This document shows, piece by piece, positions 43,928 through 53,528 of a stretch of DNA of 64,000 nt. Under the pieces are notes generated by a model. The model saw nothing but the letters and a program-made list of their open reading frames with translations, was not told where the DNA came from and did no database searches. The stretch covers positions 36,590 to 100,589 of the forward strand of contig NZ_JAYGHM010000025.1 in NCBI RefSeq assembly GCF_034931125.1, in the 5' to 3' direction. How positions within the stretch are numbered: the stretch's first letter is position 1; each line of letters begins with the position of its first letter. Position numbers and translations under genes: made by a program. This DNA is from Rivularia sp034931125 (GTDB taxonomy: Bacteria > Cyanobacteriota > Cyanobacteriia > Cyanobacteriales > Nostocaceae).

Positions 43928-45610
43928 TTAGACTTTACTGGAATGTATTTGACGCTGACTAACAATAATCATCCCTTTATGTAAAGCTTCTAAACGTGTA
44001 TTAACTGGATTTTGTTCTAGGACTCGTCGCAAGATTTTTAAACGTCGCAATCGGTCTTCTACTATGCCGATAGCTCCGACAAGATACACTGTTCGTCGAT
44101 TTTCGTAGGCTTCTTTAACGATATTTTCTATAGCTAAAGTTGCAGTCACACCAACATAAGGAACTTCGCTTAATTCTAAAATTAGAACATCGTAATCTTC
44201 TACAATTGACATTTGCTGTGAGATGGCTTTTGCTGCACCAAAACTCATTGGGCCACCAAGACGAAATAATAAAATCCGACCATTGGCTTGGCTTAAAATC
44301 AGTTCTTCTTCAACACTCAAACGCAATTTGTGATTATTTCCGTTAGGAATTGTTACTGCTTGAACTTCTTTTGCCTGTAAGTCGGATAAACGCTTGAGAG
44401 TTAATAAATTAGCACAAAATACTCCAACCCCTACAGCAGTAATTAAATCCACAAAAACTGTGAGAAATAACACACAATACATTAATGCGGTCGCCCGGAT
44501 TGAGATCGTATGGGCGCGTTTAAGAAAACTCCAATCGATAATATCTATACCAACTTTGATTAAAATACCCGCTAAAACCGCATTAGGGATGTTTTCGGTT
44601 AATTTCCCAGCACCTAGAACAATTATCAATAAAACTAAAGCGTGAACCATTCCTGAAATTGGAGTTTTACCCCCAGCACGGACGTTAACAACGGTTCGCA
44701 TTGTTGCACCCGCACCCGGTAATCCTCCGAATAAACCGGCGAATAAGTTACCGATTCCCTGTCCGATTAATTCTTTATCGGAATCATGAGTTGTGCGAGT
44801 AATATTGTCCGCAACTAAGGAAGTTAACAGCGAATCGATAGACCCCAAAGTTCCCAACATCAAACCATAACCTACCATGTCCTGTATCTGGTCTAGTTTG
44901 AATAGGGGTAAATGCAGCTTGGGTAAACCTGTGGGAATTTTACCGATGACTGGAATATTACTATCAGGAAATATAAAAACAGAAATCAGCGTACAAACGA
45001 CTAACGCTAATAAAGGTGCGGGAATAATCCGATTTAGTTTTGGAGGGGAACCGAATACTATAATCAGCGTTAAAATAGCTAAACCCGTTGCGACTGGGTT
45101 GGGATTCGCGATGAATTTAGACAAATTTTGCAGCGATTGGACTACATTCGCAGAACCTGGATATCCGAAAAACGGTCCGATTTGGATAAATAAAATAATA
45201 AATCCAATTCCCGACATAAAGCCGGAAATTACCGTATAAGGCATCAAAGTGATATATTTGCCCAAACGCAACAATCCAAAAAGGATTTGAAATACTCCCC
45301 CCAACATCACCACAGTAAAGGCGATCGCCAAACCCGTTTCTGGATTTTTGTTAACTAAGTTACCAAATACCGTTGCCATTACCACTGTCATCGGACCTGT
45401 GGGACCGGAAATTTGCGCTGGAGTTCCACCAAATAATGCTGCAAAAAAACCGATAAAAACAGCACCGTACAGCCCCATAATCGCTCCGTCATCTGGTGAT
45501 ACTGAAACCCCAAATGCTAAAGCTAAGGGTAAAGCAACAATTGCAGCAGTCAAACCACCAAATAAATCCCCGCGCAGGTTCCTAAAATGTAAGCCGTGAA
45601 CAAGTTGCAT
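43928..45610 (-). CDS. SulP family anion transporter (BicA-like)
   Basis: A 560-residue SulP/SLC26 transporter with about 12-14 membrane helices up to residue 410 and a cytoplasmic STAS domain (about 440-545). FRNLRGDLFGGLTAAIVALP and LAFGVSVSPDDGAIMGLYGA at the start, GGTPAQISGPTGPMTVV and the GLPGAGATMRTVVNV motif in the transport core agree with BicA-type sodium-dependent bicarbonate transporters of cyanobacteria. A sulfate-transporting member cannot be excluded without phylogeny. It supports inorganic carbon supply for the carboxysome if bicarbonate is the substrate. Minus-strand gene alone, convergent with the HEPN gene. Confidence 0.85.
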   Translation of the reverse strand: MQLVHGLHFRNLRGDLFGGLTAAIVALPLALAFGVSVSPDDGAIMGLYGAVFIGFFAALFGGTPAQISGPTGPMTVVMATVFGNLVNKNPETGLAIAFTVVMLGGVFQILFGLLRLGKYITLMPYTVISGFMSGIGFIILFIQIGPFFGYPGSANVVQSLQNLSKFIANPNPVATGLAILTLIIVFGSPPKLNRIIPAPLLALVVCTLISVFIFPDSNIPVIGKIPTGLPKLHLPLFKLDQIQDMVGYGLMLGTLGSIDSLLTSLVADNITRTTHDSDKELIGQGIGNLFAGLFGGLPGAGATMRTVVNVRAGGKTPISGMVHALVLLIIVLGAGKLTENIPNAVLAGILIKVGIDIIDWSFLKRAHTISIRATALMYCVLFLTVFVDLITAVGVGVFCANLLTLKRLSDLQAKEVQAVTIPNGNNHKLRLSVEEELILSQANGRILLFRLGGPMSFGAAKAISQQMSIVEDYDVLILELSEVPYVGVTATLAIENIVKEAYENRRTVYLVGAIGIVEDRLRRLKILRRVLEQNPVNTRLEALHKGMIIVSQRQIHSSKV

Positions 45611-45936
45611 AGAGATTACGAGTTAGTTAAGAGTTAAGAGTTAGGAGTTGTTGAGCCTTTAGCTTATCTCTAATTTAAAATCCAAAATATACACGGATAT
45701 TGCTTAAATTGCACCGTGCTATTTAATAAAAAATATTTTATTTATTTCATCTAAATCTATTCAGTTATATAAAAAAATGGTATTTTGCTGTAAACATAAA
45801 TAAAGTTTACAGCGAACTAATTGATTATTTACTTTTGTCGGAAAAAATACTTTTAAATATTAATTATCTGTCGCTGATGTTATTTGTATATATTTACCTA
45901 TTCCCAATTTCCAATGCCCCATTACCAATTACCAAT
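45611..45936. other. Intergenic region upstream of SulP gene
   Basis: About 325 AT-rich bases with degenerate AGTTAGG repeats near 45630 and a CCAATTACCAATT low-complexity stretch near 45915. No gene or RNA seen. Confidence 0.45.
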
Positions 45937-47265
45937 TCATAAACTAAATTCAGCAACATCATCTTCATCAACTTCTGTATTATCGCCTAATGTAGTAGGT
46001 TGAAATTCAGAATCATGGATGATCTTACCTAAACTAATCTGGGGATTTTGATGCAAGATACTCAACACGCTGATGAAATCGCGGACAATTTCGCCGGGAG
46101 TAAGTAAAGCTTCAGCCCCCAAACGATTAACAATTTCTGTCACAAATTCTTTTAAATCTTTAGTCGTCAAAGCTTTTTTATAGCTGTAGTTAAGAGCGTG
46201 AATATCGGCTAATCTCTCTAATAATGTTAGGATTTCTGATTCGCTCAAAGGATTCAACTTCATTACAGGTCCGTTGAATTCCTGTACTCCTGCTTTGGCA
46301 ACAAAACGACTTTCTTTAGTACGTCTTCTCCACGCTGAATCTGAAAATAAACCCCGATTTGGGTCTTCTAAAAACTTTACCGTTCCACCGATAATTACGC
46401 CTAAATGTTCGGCTTTACACTGCATTGTATCGTTAAAAATTCCTAACAATCTATTATAGTTTTTCTCGCGACTAACTGTAGGCGAAATTTGATACAAATG
46501 CACTGCTTCATCTAACAAAACCAACAAACCTTTATAACCAATTTCAGCAACAAATTTAGCGAATAACTTAACGTAATCATACCAACTTTCATCGTCAATA
46601 ATTACCCGTACTCCTAAAGCGACTCTTGCTTCAGTTTTAGTATTAAATTCTCCTCTCAACCACCGCAATGCAGCATTTTTTAAATCGTCATCATCCGAAC
46701 GATATCCTCTCCAATAAGCGACAATTACGCTACCAAAATCAAACCCGTGGACTAAATCTTCGATATATTGAACTACTTCTCTAATTTTGGTTTCTACTGT
46801 ATCGTCAAAACCTTCATCCAACGGACGCATTCCGCTTTCTTGGGCTACTTCCTGCTGAATTTTATTGATCCATCCTTCCAAAATGGAAACCAAAGCACCA
46901 CCATCGGGACGAGTTTTTGTAGCAAGACGACTCATTAATTCTCGATAAGTAGCCAAACCTTCATTATTAGTTCCCGCTAATCGTCTTTCCAAAGATAAAT
47001 CGGCATCGGTGACGACAAAACCTAACTCCATCGCTCGATTACGAATAAGTTGCAGCATAAAGCTTTTACCGGAACCATAATTACCAATTACAAACCGAAA
47101 TGCTGCTACTCCTTCGGCAACATCTTCGATATTTTTTAAAAGGCTATTTAATTCCTTTTCTCTACCTACTGCAATATGTTCTAATCCAACTCTAGGTACT
47201 ACTCCCGCACCTAAAGAGTTTATCAAAGCTGTAGATACTTTTTTAGAGATTTTTGGCTTTGTCAT
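45937..47265 (-). CDS. DUF2791 (BREX BrxC-like) P-loop ATPase
   Basis: A 442-residue P-loop ATPase. Walker A is GNYGSGKSFMLQ near residue 63, Walker B LLVLLDEAVHLYQ near 250, and a sensor-like VIIGGTVKFLEDPNRGLFSD follows. The start AGVVPRVGLEHIAVGREKEL is the AAA-like entry helix of DUF2791-type proteins, a family that includes ATP-binding domains of BREX and related systems. In other bacteria such ATPases stand beside Lhr-like helicases and TerB-domain proteins. Here a TerB-C-like coiled-coil gene is 620 bases upstream on the same strand and the helicase is 30 kb away. No BREX methylase or phosphatase is in the window, so this is not BREX itself. Confidence 0.78.
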   Translation of the reverse strand: MTKPKISKKVSTALINSLGAGVVPRVGLEHIAVGREKELNSLLKNIEDVAEGVAAFRFVIGNYGSGKSFMLQLIRNRAMELGFVVTDADLSLERRLAGTNNEGLATYRELMSRLATKTRPDGGALVSILEGWINKIQQEVAQESGMRPLDEGFDDTVETKIREVVQYIEDLVHGFDFGSVIVAYWRGYRSDDDDLKNAALRWLRGEFNTKTEARVALGVRVIIDDESWYDYVKLFAKFVAEIGYKGLLVLLDEAVHLYQISPTVSREKNYNRLLGIFNDTMQCKAEHLGVIIGGTVKFLEDPNRGLFSDSAWRRRTKESRFVAKAGVQEFNGPVMKLNPLSESEILTLLERLADIHALNYSYKKALTTKDLKEFVTEIVNRLGAEALLTPGEIVRDFISVLSILHQNPQISLGKIIHDSEFQPTTLGDNTEVDEDDVAEFSL

Positions 47266-47290
47266 TCGATTTTAGATTTTAGATTACCCT

Positions 47291-47311
47291 GCGGGAAGAC
47301 GCTTCCGCGTC
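47291..47311. repeat. Short hairpin repeat GACGC-TTCC-GCGTC
   Basis: CCTGCGGGAAGACGCTTCCG followed by CGTC, a small palindromic element of the type widely scattered in cyanobacterial intergenic DNA. One copy here, between two genes. Confidence 0.4.
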
Positions 47312-47526
47312 AATAGATTTTAAATTTTGGATTTTGTAGTATAACTTATGCTGGTAGATACTATATAGCACATCCGCAGTAATGAACCTAATTAATCATA
47401 TAGCATTCCTCAATCTAATCATAGATTGTAAAGAAAGCGGGAATTGTCTATGGGATTTTTTTGAGAATTCAAAACTTCGCTTATTTGAGTATAATGAATT
47501 TCTTTATTCTTTTTATATTCAAAATT

Positions 47527-47835
47527 ATGATTCAACTACTTGGTGAGTTTTTGCTCGGGGCTATTTTGTGGATATTTGCCGAAATAATATTCTATGGGCT
47601 GTGCTACTTTACAGGTAAACTCTTAATTCATTTGGTAACTTTTGGGAAATATTACCCTGGTGATGTGATTAAAAAGAAAGAACTACGTAAATCTCAAAGA
47701 GCTAAAGGTAGAAAATTTACTTATATAAAAGATAAGAGGAAATATATAAGTTTTGAGACTGTATCATTGATTGGTCTGATATTTTGGGTAATAGTTGTAT
47801 TAATATCATTGGCATTTATTTCTTACTCAGCATAA
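47527..47835 (+). CDS. Small two-helix membrane protein
   Basis: A 102-residue protein with one helix at about residues 5-40 and another at about 78-98, and a basic loop (KKKELRKSQRAKGRKFTYIKDKRKY) between them that should lie in the cytoplasm. I recognise no family beyond a general likeness to small cyanobacterial membrane proteins. I use the ATG at 47527 because the sequence MIQLLGEFLLGAILW begins a clean helix; an in-frame TTG at 47461 would add 22 residues. It is on the plus strand between two minus-strand genes of the ATPase group. Confidence 0.6.
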   Translation: MIQLLGEFLLGAILWIFAEIIFYGLCYFTGKLLIHLVTFGKYYPGDVIKKKELRKSQRAKGRKFTYIKDKRKYISFETVSLIGLIFWVIVVLISLAFISYSA

Positions 47836-47883
47836 GCCTAGCTTTAGTTTAAATAAAATAATTTAGTGACTCTTCAGCCTTCC

Positions 47884-49188
47884 TTAACTAGAAGAATGTT
47901 CTTTACTCTTAACCTCTTCAGACATCGCAATTAATTTTTGAATATTCTGCTGGTATTCTTGATAAATTTGGGGAATATCGTTGCTCGTGGAAATAATTAA
48001 TTCGCCAATTGTATCTTGAGCGCGTCCGTTGATAGAATCAATTAACAAACTTGGCATTGTAATATTTTCTTCAGCTATCTTTTTAATCGCAGAATTAGGA
48101 TCGTCTCCTAATACTGCTTTTAAGACTTGAATTTCATGTGCTGGTAAATTTTGCAGCAAATCCTGCCAATATGAAGGTAATTCTGACGATGTACTCTCTG
48201 TTGGTTCAATGGTAATTGTTTCGATCAAGTCAGCAAAAGGAAATTCTGTTTCTTCCTGTTCTTGAATCACCGATGGTTGACTATCCAAGTTTTCTAATTG
48301 TTGGAGTAATTCCCAAACCTGGTTTTGTAACAAGTCTCTTTCTTCTTGAAGTAATGAAGTTTGATTTTTTAATTGTTCTAGAATATTTCTTTCTTCTACT
48401 GTCTGGTTTTTTAATAACTTTAAGTTTGCTTCTAACCTTTCTTGTTTCTTATTTCTACTAGATAATAGCTCTTTTTGCTTTTTCTCTTCACTTTCTAATT
48501 CTTGAATCTGGACTCGTAACTCATATAATTTCTCTTCTAACTGAGGTTTAAGTCTTGAAAGTAAAGTAGAATTATTTTCTAATTCCTCTTTCTCTTGCAG
48601 CAGTTCGCCGATTGTAGCGTGTAATTGGGTGATCTCAGATTTCGATACATTACAATTTAAATCCAAACGTCGCTTTTCTGCGGAAATATTATTTAATGAA
48701 TTGTTCGCTTCTTCAGTCGATTTCTCTATATGCTTAAATTCATTTCGGAGACGAATGACATCCGATTCTAATTGCTTTTTTTGAAGCGCAAAAGTGCTTA
48801 ATTCTCGGTTAAACGAATCTCTTTGATTGCGGCGATCGCCAACTTGGTTTTGTAGTTGATTTGACTCAATAAGTAAAGCCCGACGATGAGCTTCTAACTG
48901 ACTGACTTCTAGAGCAATTCCATTTTGTACGTTTTCTAGTTCTTTGATTCTTTTATAAAACGAATCTGAAACCAGTAATTCATGATTTCTACGTCTTTTG
49001 TCTGTTCTTTTATCTACGATAAATGTCGCTGTATACGTAGCAAGTATAGTTATAATGCCGGTAAATATGGCACCATAAAAATTCCAGGTGAAAACGAAAG
49101 CCAAACCGAAGCTCACCCCAAAAGCAACTATACCTATAATAAATCGATTACTCACCCTATCGTGCATATTACTGCTTGTTTTTAACAT
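47884..49188 (-). CDS. Membrane-anchored coiled-coil protein, TerB-C-like C-terminus
   Basis: A 434-residue protein with three parts. Two membrane helices form an N-terminal hairpin (about residues 14-55, FIIGIVAFGVSFG and GIITILATYTATFIV). A very long coiled coil with Leu/Gln/Glu repeats follows to about 300. The last 100 residues (LPSYWQDLLQNLPAHEIQVL then VLGDDP, MPSLLIDSINGRAQDTIGEL) resemble a TerB-C domain, with the MPxxxxDxINxxAxDTIGxLxI pattern typical of that family. A GTG at 49230 would add 14 residues; I used the ATG at 49188. It is on the same strand as the DUF2791 ATPase gene; it might hold that ATPase at the membrane. The TerB-C match is from memory of the motif. Confidence 0.7.
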   Translation of the reverse strand: MLKTSSNMHDRVSNRFIIGIVAFGVSFGLAFVFTWNFYGAIFTGIITILATYTATFIVDKRTDKRRRNHELLVSDSFYKRIKELENVQNGIALEVSQLEAHRRALLIESNQLQNQVGDRRNQRDSFNRELSTFALQKKQLESDVIRLRNEFKHIEKSTEEANNSLNNISAEKRRLDLNCNVSKSEITQLHATIGELLQEKEELENNSTLLSRLKPQLEEKLYELRVQIQELESEEKKQKELLSSRNKKQERLEANLKLLKNQTVEERNILEQLKNQTSLLQEERDLLQNQVWELLQQLENLDSQPSVIQEQEETEFPFADLIETITIEPTESTSSELPSYWQDLLQNLPAHEIQVLKAVLGDDPNSAIKKIAEENITMPSLLIDSINGRAQDTIGELIISTSNDIPQIYQEYQQNIQKLIAMSEEVKSKEHSSS

Positions 49189-49333
49189 AGTCCATTTATC
49201 TAAATATGTTGCCACTGCATTAAACCTCACATCTGAAATTTTTATACCCCGATGCTGTAGTTTTAATCATTCAGCTTAAATATGAGTATAAAAAAATAAT
49301 TCATAAGTCAATATATCTATCTAAAAAGATTAT

Positions 49334-49497
49334 TAGGGGAGTAGGGAGCAGGGAGTAGGGAAGAGGGAGGAAGGAACGGGAAAGTTAACTGTAACTTTTT
49401 GTTGCTCATAACTAATTGCTTCTCAATCTAAGATTAACAATATAATTTCTCTTCCTACTCCCAATTCCGAATTCCCTACTCCTTACTCCCTATTCCC
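49334..49497. repeat. Heptamer-like GGGAGTA/TACTCCC low-complexity blocks
   Basis: GGGAGTAGGGAGCAGGGAGT at about 49338 and, inverted, CTACTCC-type units at about 49455-49497. The second block runs into the end of the DUF815 gene, so the last residues of that protein are repeat-derived. Confidence 0.65.
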
Positions 49498-50828
49498 TTA
49501 TCATCACTACAGTTTTTAACGTCTATCAACTCAATTGTTTTTTCAGCTTTTAAAAAATCTACAAACTGTCTTGCTGTTCTTCCAGAACGACCATTATGAC
49601 GAGTTGCCCATTGCAAAGCCTGAAATTCTAGTTCTTCTGTACTAATATCGATGTTAGATATTTTTACCAGATGTCGGACAATTTGTAAATAGGCATTTTG
49701 AGAAGCGGGTTCAAAGGTCAAAGTTAAACCAAAGCGATCGCTAAATGAAAGTTTTTCCTGTACGGTATCCCAAGCGTTGACTTCATCGGATTCCTTGGGT
49801 CGGGGTCTATCTGCAAAAAACTCCCGAATCAAGTGACGACGGTTGGAAGTTGCGTAAACTACAACATTTGGCGATCGCGCTGTTAAGCTTCCTTCTAAAA
49901 CAACTTTGAGGGCTTTGAAAGCATCGTCATCTTCCTCGAAAGAAAGGTCATCAACAAAGATTATAAATTTTTGCGGTTGATTTCGTAAGCGTTCTAGAAT
50001 TCGCGGTAAGTTTTTAAACTCAGATTTTGCAACTTCTATCAAGCGTAAATTGCGATCGGCATATTCATTTAATAAAGCTTTTACTAAGGAAGATTTACCA
50101 CTACCGCGACTCCCGTAAAGTAAAACGTGCAGCGCTAGTTGTCCTGACAATAAAAATTCCGTGTTTTTGATTAAAGTTGCTTTTTGAGATTCATAACCCA
50201 CTAATTGATCCAACTTGACTGCATCGGGATAGCGGATACCAGTAAATTCACCCTGCTGCCAGCAAAAAGCTTGATAATCCGCAAACATACCTGTACCATA
50301 CTTTCGATAGAATGCTGCTAAATCTTCCACAGCATCAGACCAATCTGACAAGTTCCGTAATTTCTCAATCTGCGGTAACTGGTGAGTAGCTGCTATGTTC
50401 TGCCGTTCTGTATACCATACCACCGGCAAAATCGGTAGATGGGCTACACACTGCACCCATTCACCCAGAGTTGCAATGCTGCATTCATGGAAACTTTGCA
50501 GAGCTTGTAGATCGTGTTTCGCAGCTGCAATCAAAGCCGGAGGTATTTCCGTTTGTAATTGGACTTTATTGCTAAAAGGATTGTCGTCTACCAAAATTTG
50601 AGAAATCAAATATTCTTCCCAATTTTGATTTTTGCTAGCTAAAACTTTGAAGAAATAGCTGTAAGCCTGGAGAGTGTCTCGTGCTTCAGCGTTAGGGTAG
50701 CGTATCGCTTGCAGTAAATCAAGAAAGGCTTTACCTATTTCCCCTTCAAGTACAGATTGGTAAAGTAAAAGAGAAGCTGCTTGACGTTGGAGAAATTGAA
50801 CTTTAGCAATAATCGCTCTTATATTCAT
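49476..50828 (-). CDS. DUF815 family AAA ATPase
   Basis: A 450-residue ATPase. Walker A is GSRGSGKSSLVK near residue 240, Walker B FIIFVDDLSFEE near 290, followed by AAA-type SNRRHLIREFFADRP and the FGLTLTFEPASQNAYLQIVRHL segment characteristic of DUF815. The N-terminal 220 residues are helical with a small Trp-rich section. Relatives are poorly described; they may be remodelling ATPases. The last few residues overlap repeat DNA. The gene is upstream of and on the same strand as the TerB-C-like and DUF2791 genes, but nearly 300 bases apart from the former, so an operon is uncertain. Confidence 0.85.
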   Translation of the reverse strand: MNIRAIIAKVQFLQRQAASLLLYQSVLEGEIGKAFLDLLQAIRYPNAEARDTLQAYSYFFKVLASKNQNWEEYLISQILVDDNPFSNKVQLQTEIPPALIAAAKHDLQALQSFHECSIATLGEWVQCVAHLPILPVVWYTERQNIAATHQLPQIEKLRNLSDWSDAVEDLAAFYRKYGTGMFADYQAFCWQQGEFTGIRYPDAVKLDQLVGYESQKATLIKNTEFLLSGQLALHVLLYGSRGSGKSSLVKALLNEYADRNLRLIEVAKSEFKNLPRILERLRNQPQKFIIFVDDLSFEEDDDAFKALKVVLEGSLTARSPNVVVYATSNRRHLIREFFADRPRPKESDEVNAWDTVQEKLSFSDRFGLTLTFEPASQNAYLQIVRHLVKISNIDISTEELEFQALQWATRHNGRSGRTARQFVDFLKAEKTIELIDVKNCSDDKGIGSKE

Positions 50829-50926
50829 TTATTGTTAGAGAATAGGGAATGAGTTGGAGAAAGATTCAACGTTAATTTTCTACCGACGCACAGAATAATA
50901 GCTGGAAATCGACACAGGTTTTAACA

Positions 50927-51241
50927 ATGCAAAGTATTTTGGCTGCTGGTATATACGGCATCTTTTCAATTATCGGTGGCATCATTGGCTACAAGAGCGC
51001 TGGCAGTAAAGTTTCTCTGATTAGTGGTACTATCTGCGGTTTATTATTGCTGCTTGCCGCTTACCTGCAATTTCAAGGACAAATATTGGGTTTAACTTTA
51101 GCTGTGGTTATTACCAGCATTTTAGTAATTGTTTTCGCTATCAGGCTCGGCAAAACACGTAAATTCATGCCAGCAGGATTGATGGTTGCTTTGGGTCTCA
51201 TAGCGTTAGCAATCATGTTGTTTCAATTAATAGGAAGATGA
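50927..51241 (+). CDS. TMEM14/UPF0136 family small membrane protein
   Basis: A 104-residue protein with four short hydrophobic helices. The glycine-rich opening AAGIYGIFSIIGGIIGYKSA followed by GSKVSLISGTICGLLLLLAAY and the final KFMPAGLMVALGLIALAIML agree with the TMEM14 family. Plant relatives have been linked to fatty acid export from plastids, but nothing here tells the substrate. The ATG at 50927 is the usual start. Divergent from the DUF815 gene. Confidence 0.82.
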   Translation: MQSILAAGIYGIFSIIGGIIGYKSAGSKVSLISGTICGLLLLLAAYLQFQGQILGLTLAVVITSILVIVFAIRLGKTRKFMPAGLMVALGLIALAIMLFQLIGR

Positions 51242-52022
51242 AAGGGAGTTAGGAGTTAATAGTTCTTAATTACCAATGCCCTATGCCCAATGCCCCATGC
51301 CCAATTCCTTATTGCAAATAATTGTAGATATTTAATTAGTAGAGAAATACTGAATATCAAATAATATCTGTAAACAAGGGTTTTTTTTGACCTTTAATCT
51401 TGCTTATTAAGAATTATTTCTATAATGGGAAAAACTTTTAAATTTCAAGCAATTCGCCGTGGGAACATTATGTAGAAATGTTGCGAAACGAGAATAATCC
51501 TCAAATACTCCGTAAAAGGTTATCTCAGAGATTTAATGGTTTTACGTAGAATTTCGGTTAATTAGGATTGTTGATAGTCTATGAAGATAATTATTAGGCT
51601 ATGAGTAAAGAAAAATAATTGTATTCTTCCGGAATTTAGATAAAATCTCTTGTACTGTGTGAGTACTAGCTGTTGTAAGAGATAATTAAATTAATGTTTG
51701 CTAATCTGCTGGCTGTTCAAAAAAGGAATCTTGGGAAAAGAACAGGCATTAAAAGGTTGAAGCACAAATATCTATATTCGCGTAAGTAAAAATTTGAATT
51801 AAGATTAAAGATTTCACAGTGTAATAAGAGTGAAACTTAAAGCAATAGTAAAGAATTAATTGGCATTTTGGCAGGTTTTTCTCAGTAAAATCCGATATGA
51901 ATAGGGAGTAGTCATCATTTTGTTGAGATTCTCTTGAAAACGGGCTTTGTTGGGGAATGCTGTCATTTAAGCCAAAACCAAAAAAAGCTAATTTTAAAGG
52001 AATCTAAGGAAGTAAGGCATAA
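51242..52022. other. Intergenic region upstream of APH gene
   Basis: About 780 bases. The first 60 are CCAATGCCC-type low-complexity repeats. A 31-codon frame starting at an ATG at about 51694 (MFANLLAVQKRNLGKRTGIK..., no Cys) is the best small open frame but lacks features of a modified-peptide precursor. No lanthipeptide-like precursor was found by eye. Long leader before the APH gene is likely. Confidence 0.4.
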
Positions 52023-53264
52023 ATGAAATTTTCACTATCTTCTCAAAACGTTATCCAGTACCTGCACGAAGCAGGTCTGAGTAGCTCAGAAGATGGCGCA
52101 ACCGCCGATGCAGATTTGCCACATAGTAGTAGCCGTAAAAATCTAAATATACTGGTTACTTTGGCTCCAAATCGCAAGCTTTTGGTTAAACAAGAACTAG
52201 CCCAAGAATTTAATGGTATCCCCCATGAATTCTTTAATGAATGGCTGTTTCACCAACTGCTAGAATCGTTCCCAGTTCTCGGCAATACAAGTGCGTTGTC
52301 TCCGCAATTAGTACATTACGACGAGGAAAATTCTATCCTTGTGCGTAACTACCTTTGGGAATACCGAGGACTGGAAAGCTATTACAAGCAGAAGTTGTAT
52401 TTTCCTCCAGAATTAGCTTCTTCGATAGGCGATAATTTAGCAGCACTGCACCGTGCAACTTTTAAATGTCAAAAGTACCGTGATTTTATGGCTACTGCTC
52501 CAGTTGGGCAGATTCGCTATCAGTACTTTAATCCAGCACAGGGTATAGATTATCTTGAACCTGAGATTTTTGGCAAAGTTAGCAGTGCGGGGCTTGCATT
52601 TTACTCTCGCTATCAAAATTATGACATTTTAGAATCCGCGATCGCCGAGTTAGCGTCTTCGTTTAATCCTTGCTGTTTAACTCACAACGATTTGAAACTA
52701 GAAAATATTTTAGTACATTCTCGTTGGCAGCATTTGGATAATGCCGAAGTGAAGCTGGTTGATTGGGAAGCCTGTGCTTGGGGAGACCCTGCTTACGATT
52801 TGGGAACTTTGTTAGCGAGTTACTTGAAAATTTGGTTATCCAGTTTAGTTGTAGATTCTACTTTGGAGTTAGAGGAATCTTTGGAATTAGCGGCTATTCC
52901 GCTGGAGATTCTTCAACCTTCGATGTTAGCTTTAACTGAAGCTTATCTTAGAGCTTTCCCAATGATTTTAGAGTACCGTAAAGATTTCATCCAATCGATT
53001 GTTAAGTTTGCCGGTTTAGCCCTGATAAATCAAATTCAGAGCGAAATTAACAGCCAGCAAAATTTACATCATACTAGCTTAGCTACTCTTGAATTTGCCA
53101 AAAACATCCTAACCAGAACCCCCGAATATGTAATAGATATTTTTGGTAAGTCAGAACTGCAAATTCTCAAATCTTTTCTACAGTCTGCCAAAATTACTGC
53201 GGATAAAAGGGAGAACAATTTAATTCCCCTTTATTACGAAAAGACTCGCCTGCGTGGGTGTTAA
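52023..53264 (+). CDS. APH-type phosphotransferase, HopA1 partner
   Basis: A 413-residue protein with the aminoglycoside phosphotransferase/choline kinase fold. Lys56 in KLLVKQE fits the ATP-binding Lys. The catalytic loop is CCLTHNDLKLENILVHS with Asp223 and Asn228, and the metal Asp is in LVDWEACAWGDPAYDLG (Asp247). Such kinases next to HopA1 proteins are known, from memory, in class V lanthipeptide and thioamitide clusters, where the pair phosphorylates Ser/Thr and then eliminates phosphate. The pair is widespread in cyanobacteria. The gene is 264 bases before the HopA1 gene on the same strand. A small-molecule substrate remains possible, as precursors are not seen nearby. Confidence 0.85.
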   Translation: MKFSLSSQNVIQYLHEAGLSSSEDGATADADLPHSSSRKNLNILVTLAPNRKLLVKQELAQEFNGIPHEFFNEWLFHQLLESFPVLGNTSALSPQLVHYDEENSILVRNYLWEYRGLESYYKQKLYFPPELASSIGDNLAALHRATFKCQKYRDFMATAPVGQIRYQYFNPAQGIDYLEPEIFGKVSSAGLAFYSRYQNYDILESAIAELASSFNPCCLTHNDLKLENILVHSRWQHLDNAEVKLVDWEACAWGDPAYDLGTLLASYLKIWLSSLVVDSTLELEESLELAAIPLEILQPSMLALTEAYLRAFPMILEYRKDFIQSIVKFAGLALINQIQSEINSQQNLHHTSLATLEFAKNILTRTPEYVIDIFGKSELQILKSFLQSAKITADKRENNLIPLYYEKTRLRGC

Positions 53265-53318
53265 TTAAATCAATTTTAGATTGTTATTCTAAAACTTAGA
53301 ATCTAGATTTGATTCATC

Positions 53319-53373
53319 AAAAGTCAACAGTTAACAGTAGTCATCAATTAATAAATGATTGCTGTTGACTTTT
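53319..53373 (+). terminator. Hairpin between APH and HopA1 genes
   Basis: AAAAGTCAACAG at 53319-53330 pairs with CTGTTGACTTTT at 53362-53373, 12 bp, followed by CTTTTC. An alternative inner stem (53335-53344 with 53355-53364) competes. It may end or weaken transcription between the two genes. Confidence 0.45.
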
Positions 53374-53528
53374 CTTTTCTCTTGTTCGGATTGAGAAGTC
53401 TGGTTTTTAGATAGGAGTATCTGTAGCAAACTGACAAATTTTATAAGAACCCGACGAATATCGAATTCACATATATTTAGGTTGCATTTATTCATCACTT
53501 CTCATTGATAAATTTCGATAAAATAATT

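Noticed and set aside
45937..47265. BREX system
   Set aside because: Only the BrxC-like ATPase family is present; no PglX, PglZ or BrxA/B/L genes in the window.
51694..51789. 31-codon frame as RiPP precursor for the APH-HopA1 pair
   Set aside because: Basic peptide without Cys and with few Ser/Thr; it does not look like a lanthipeptide or thioamitide precursor.
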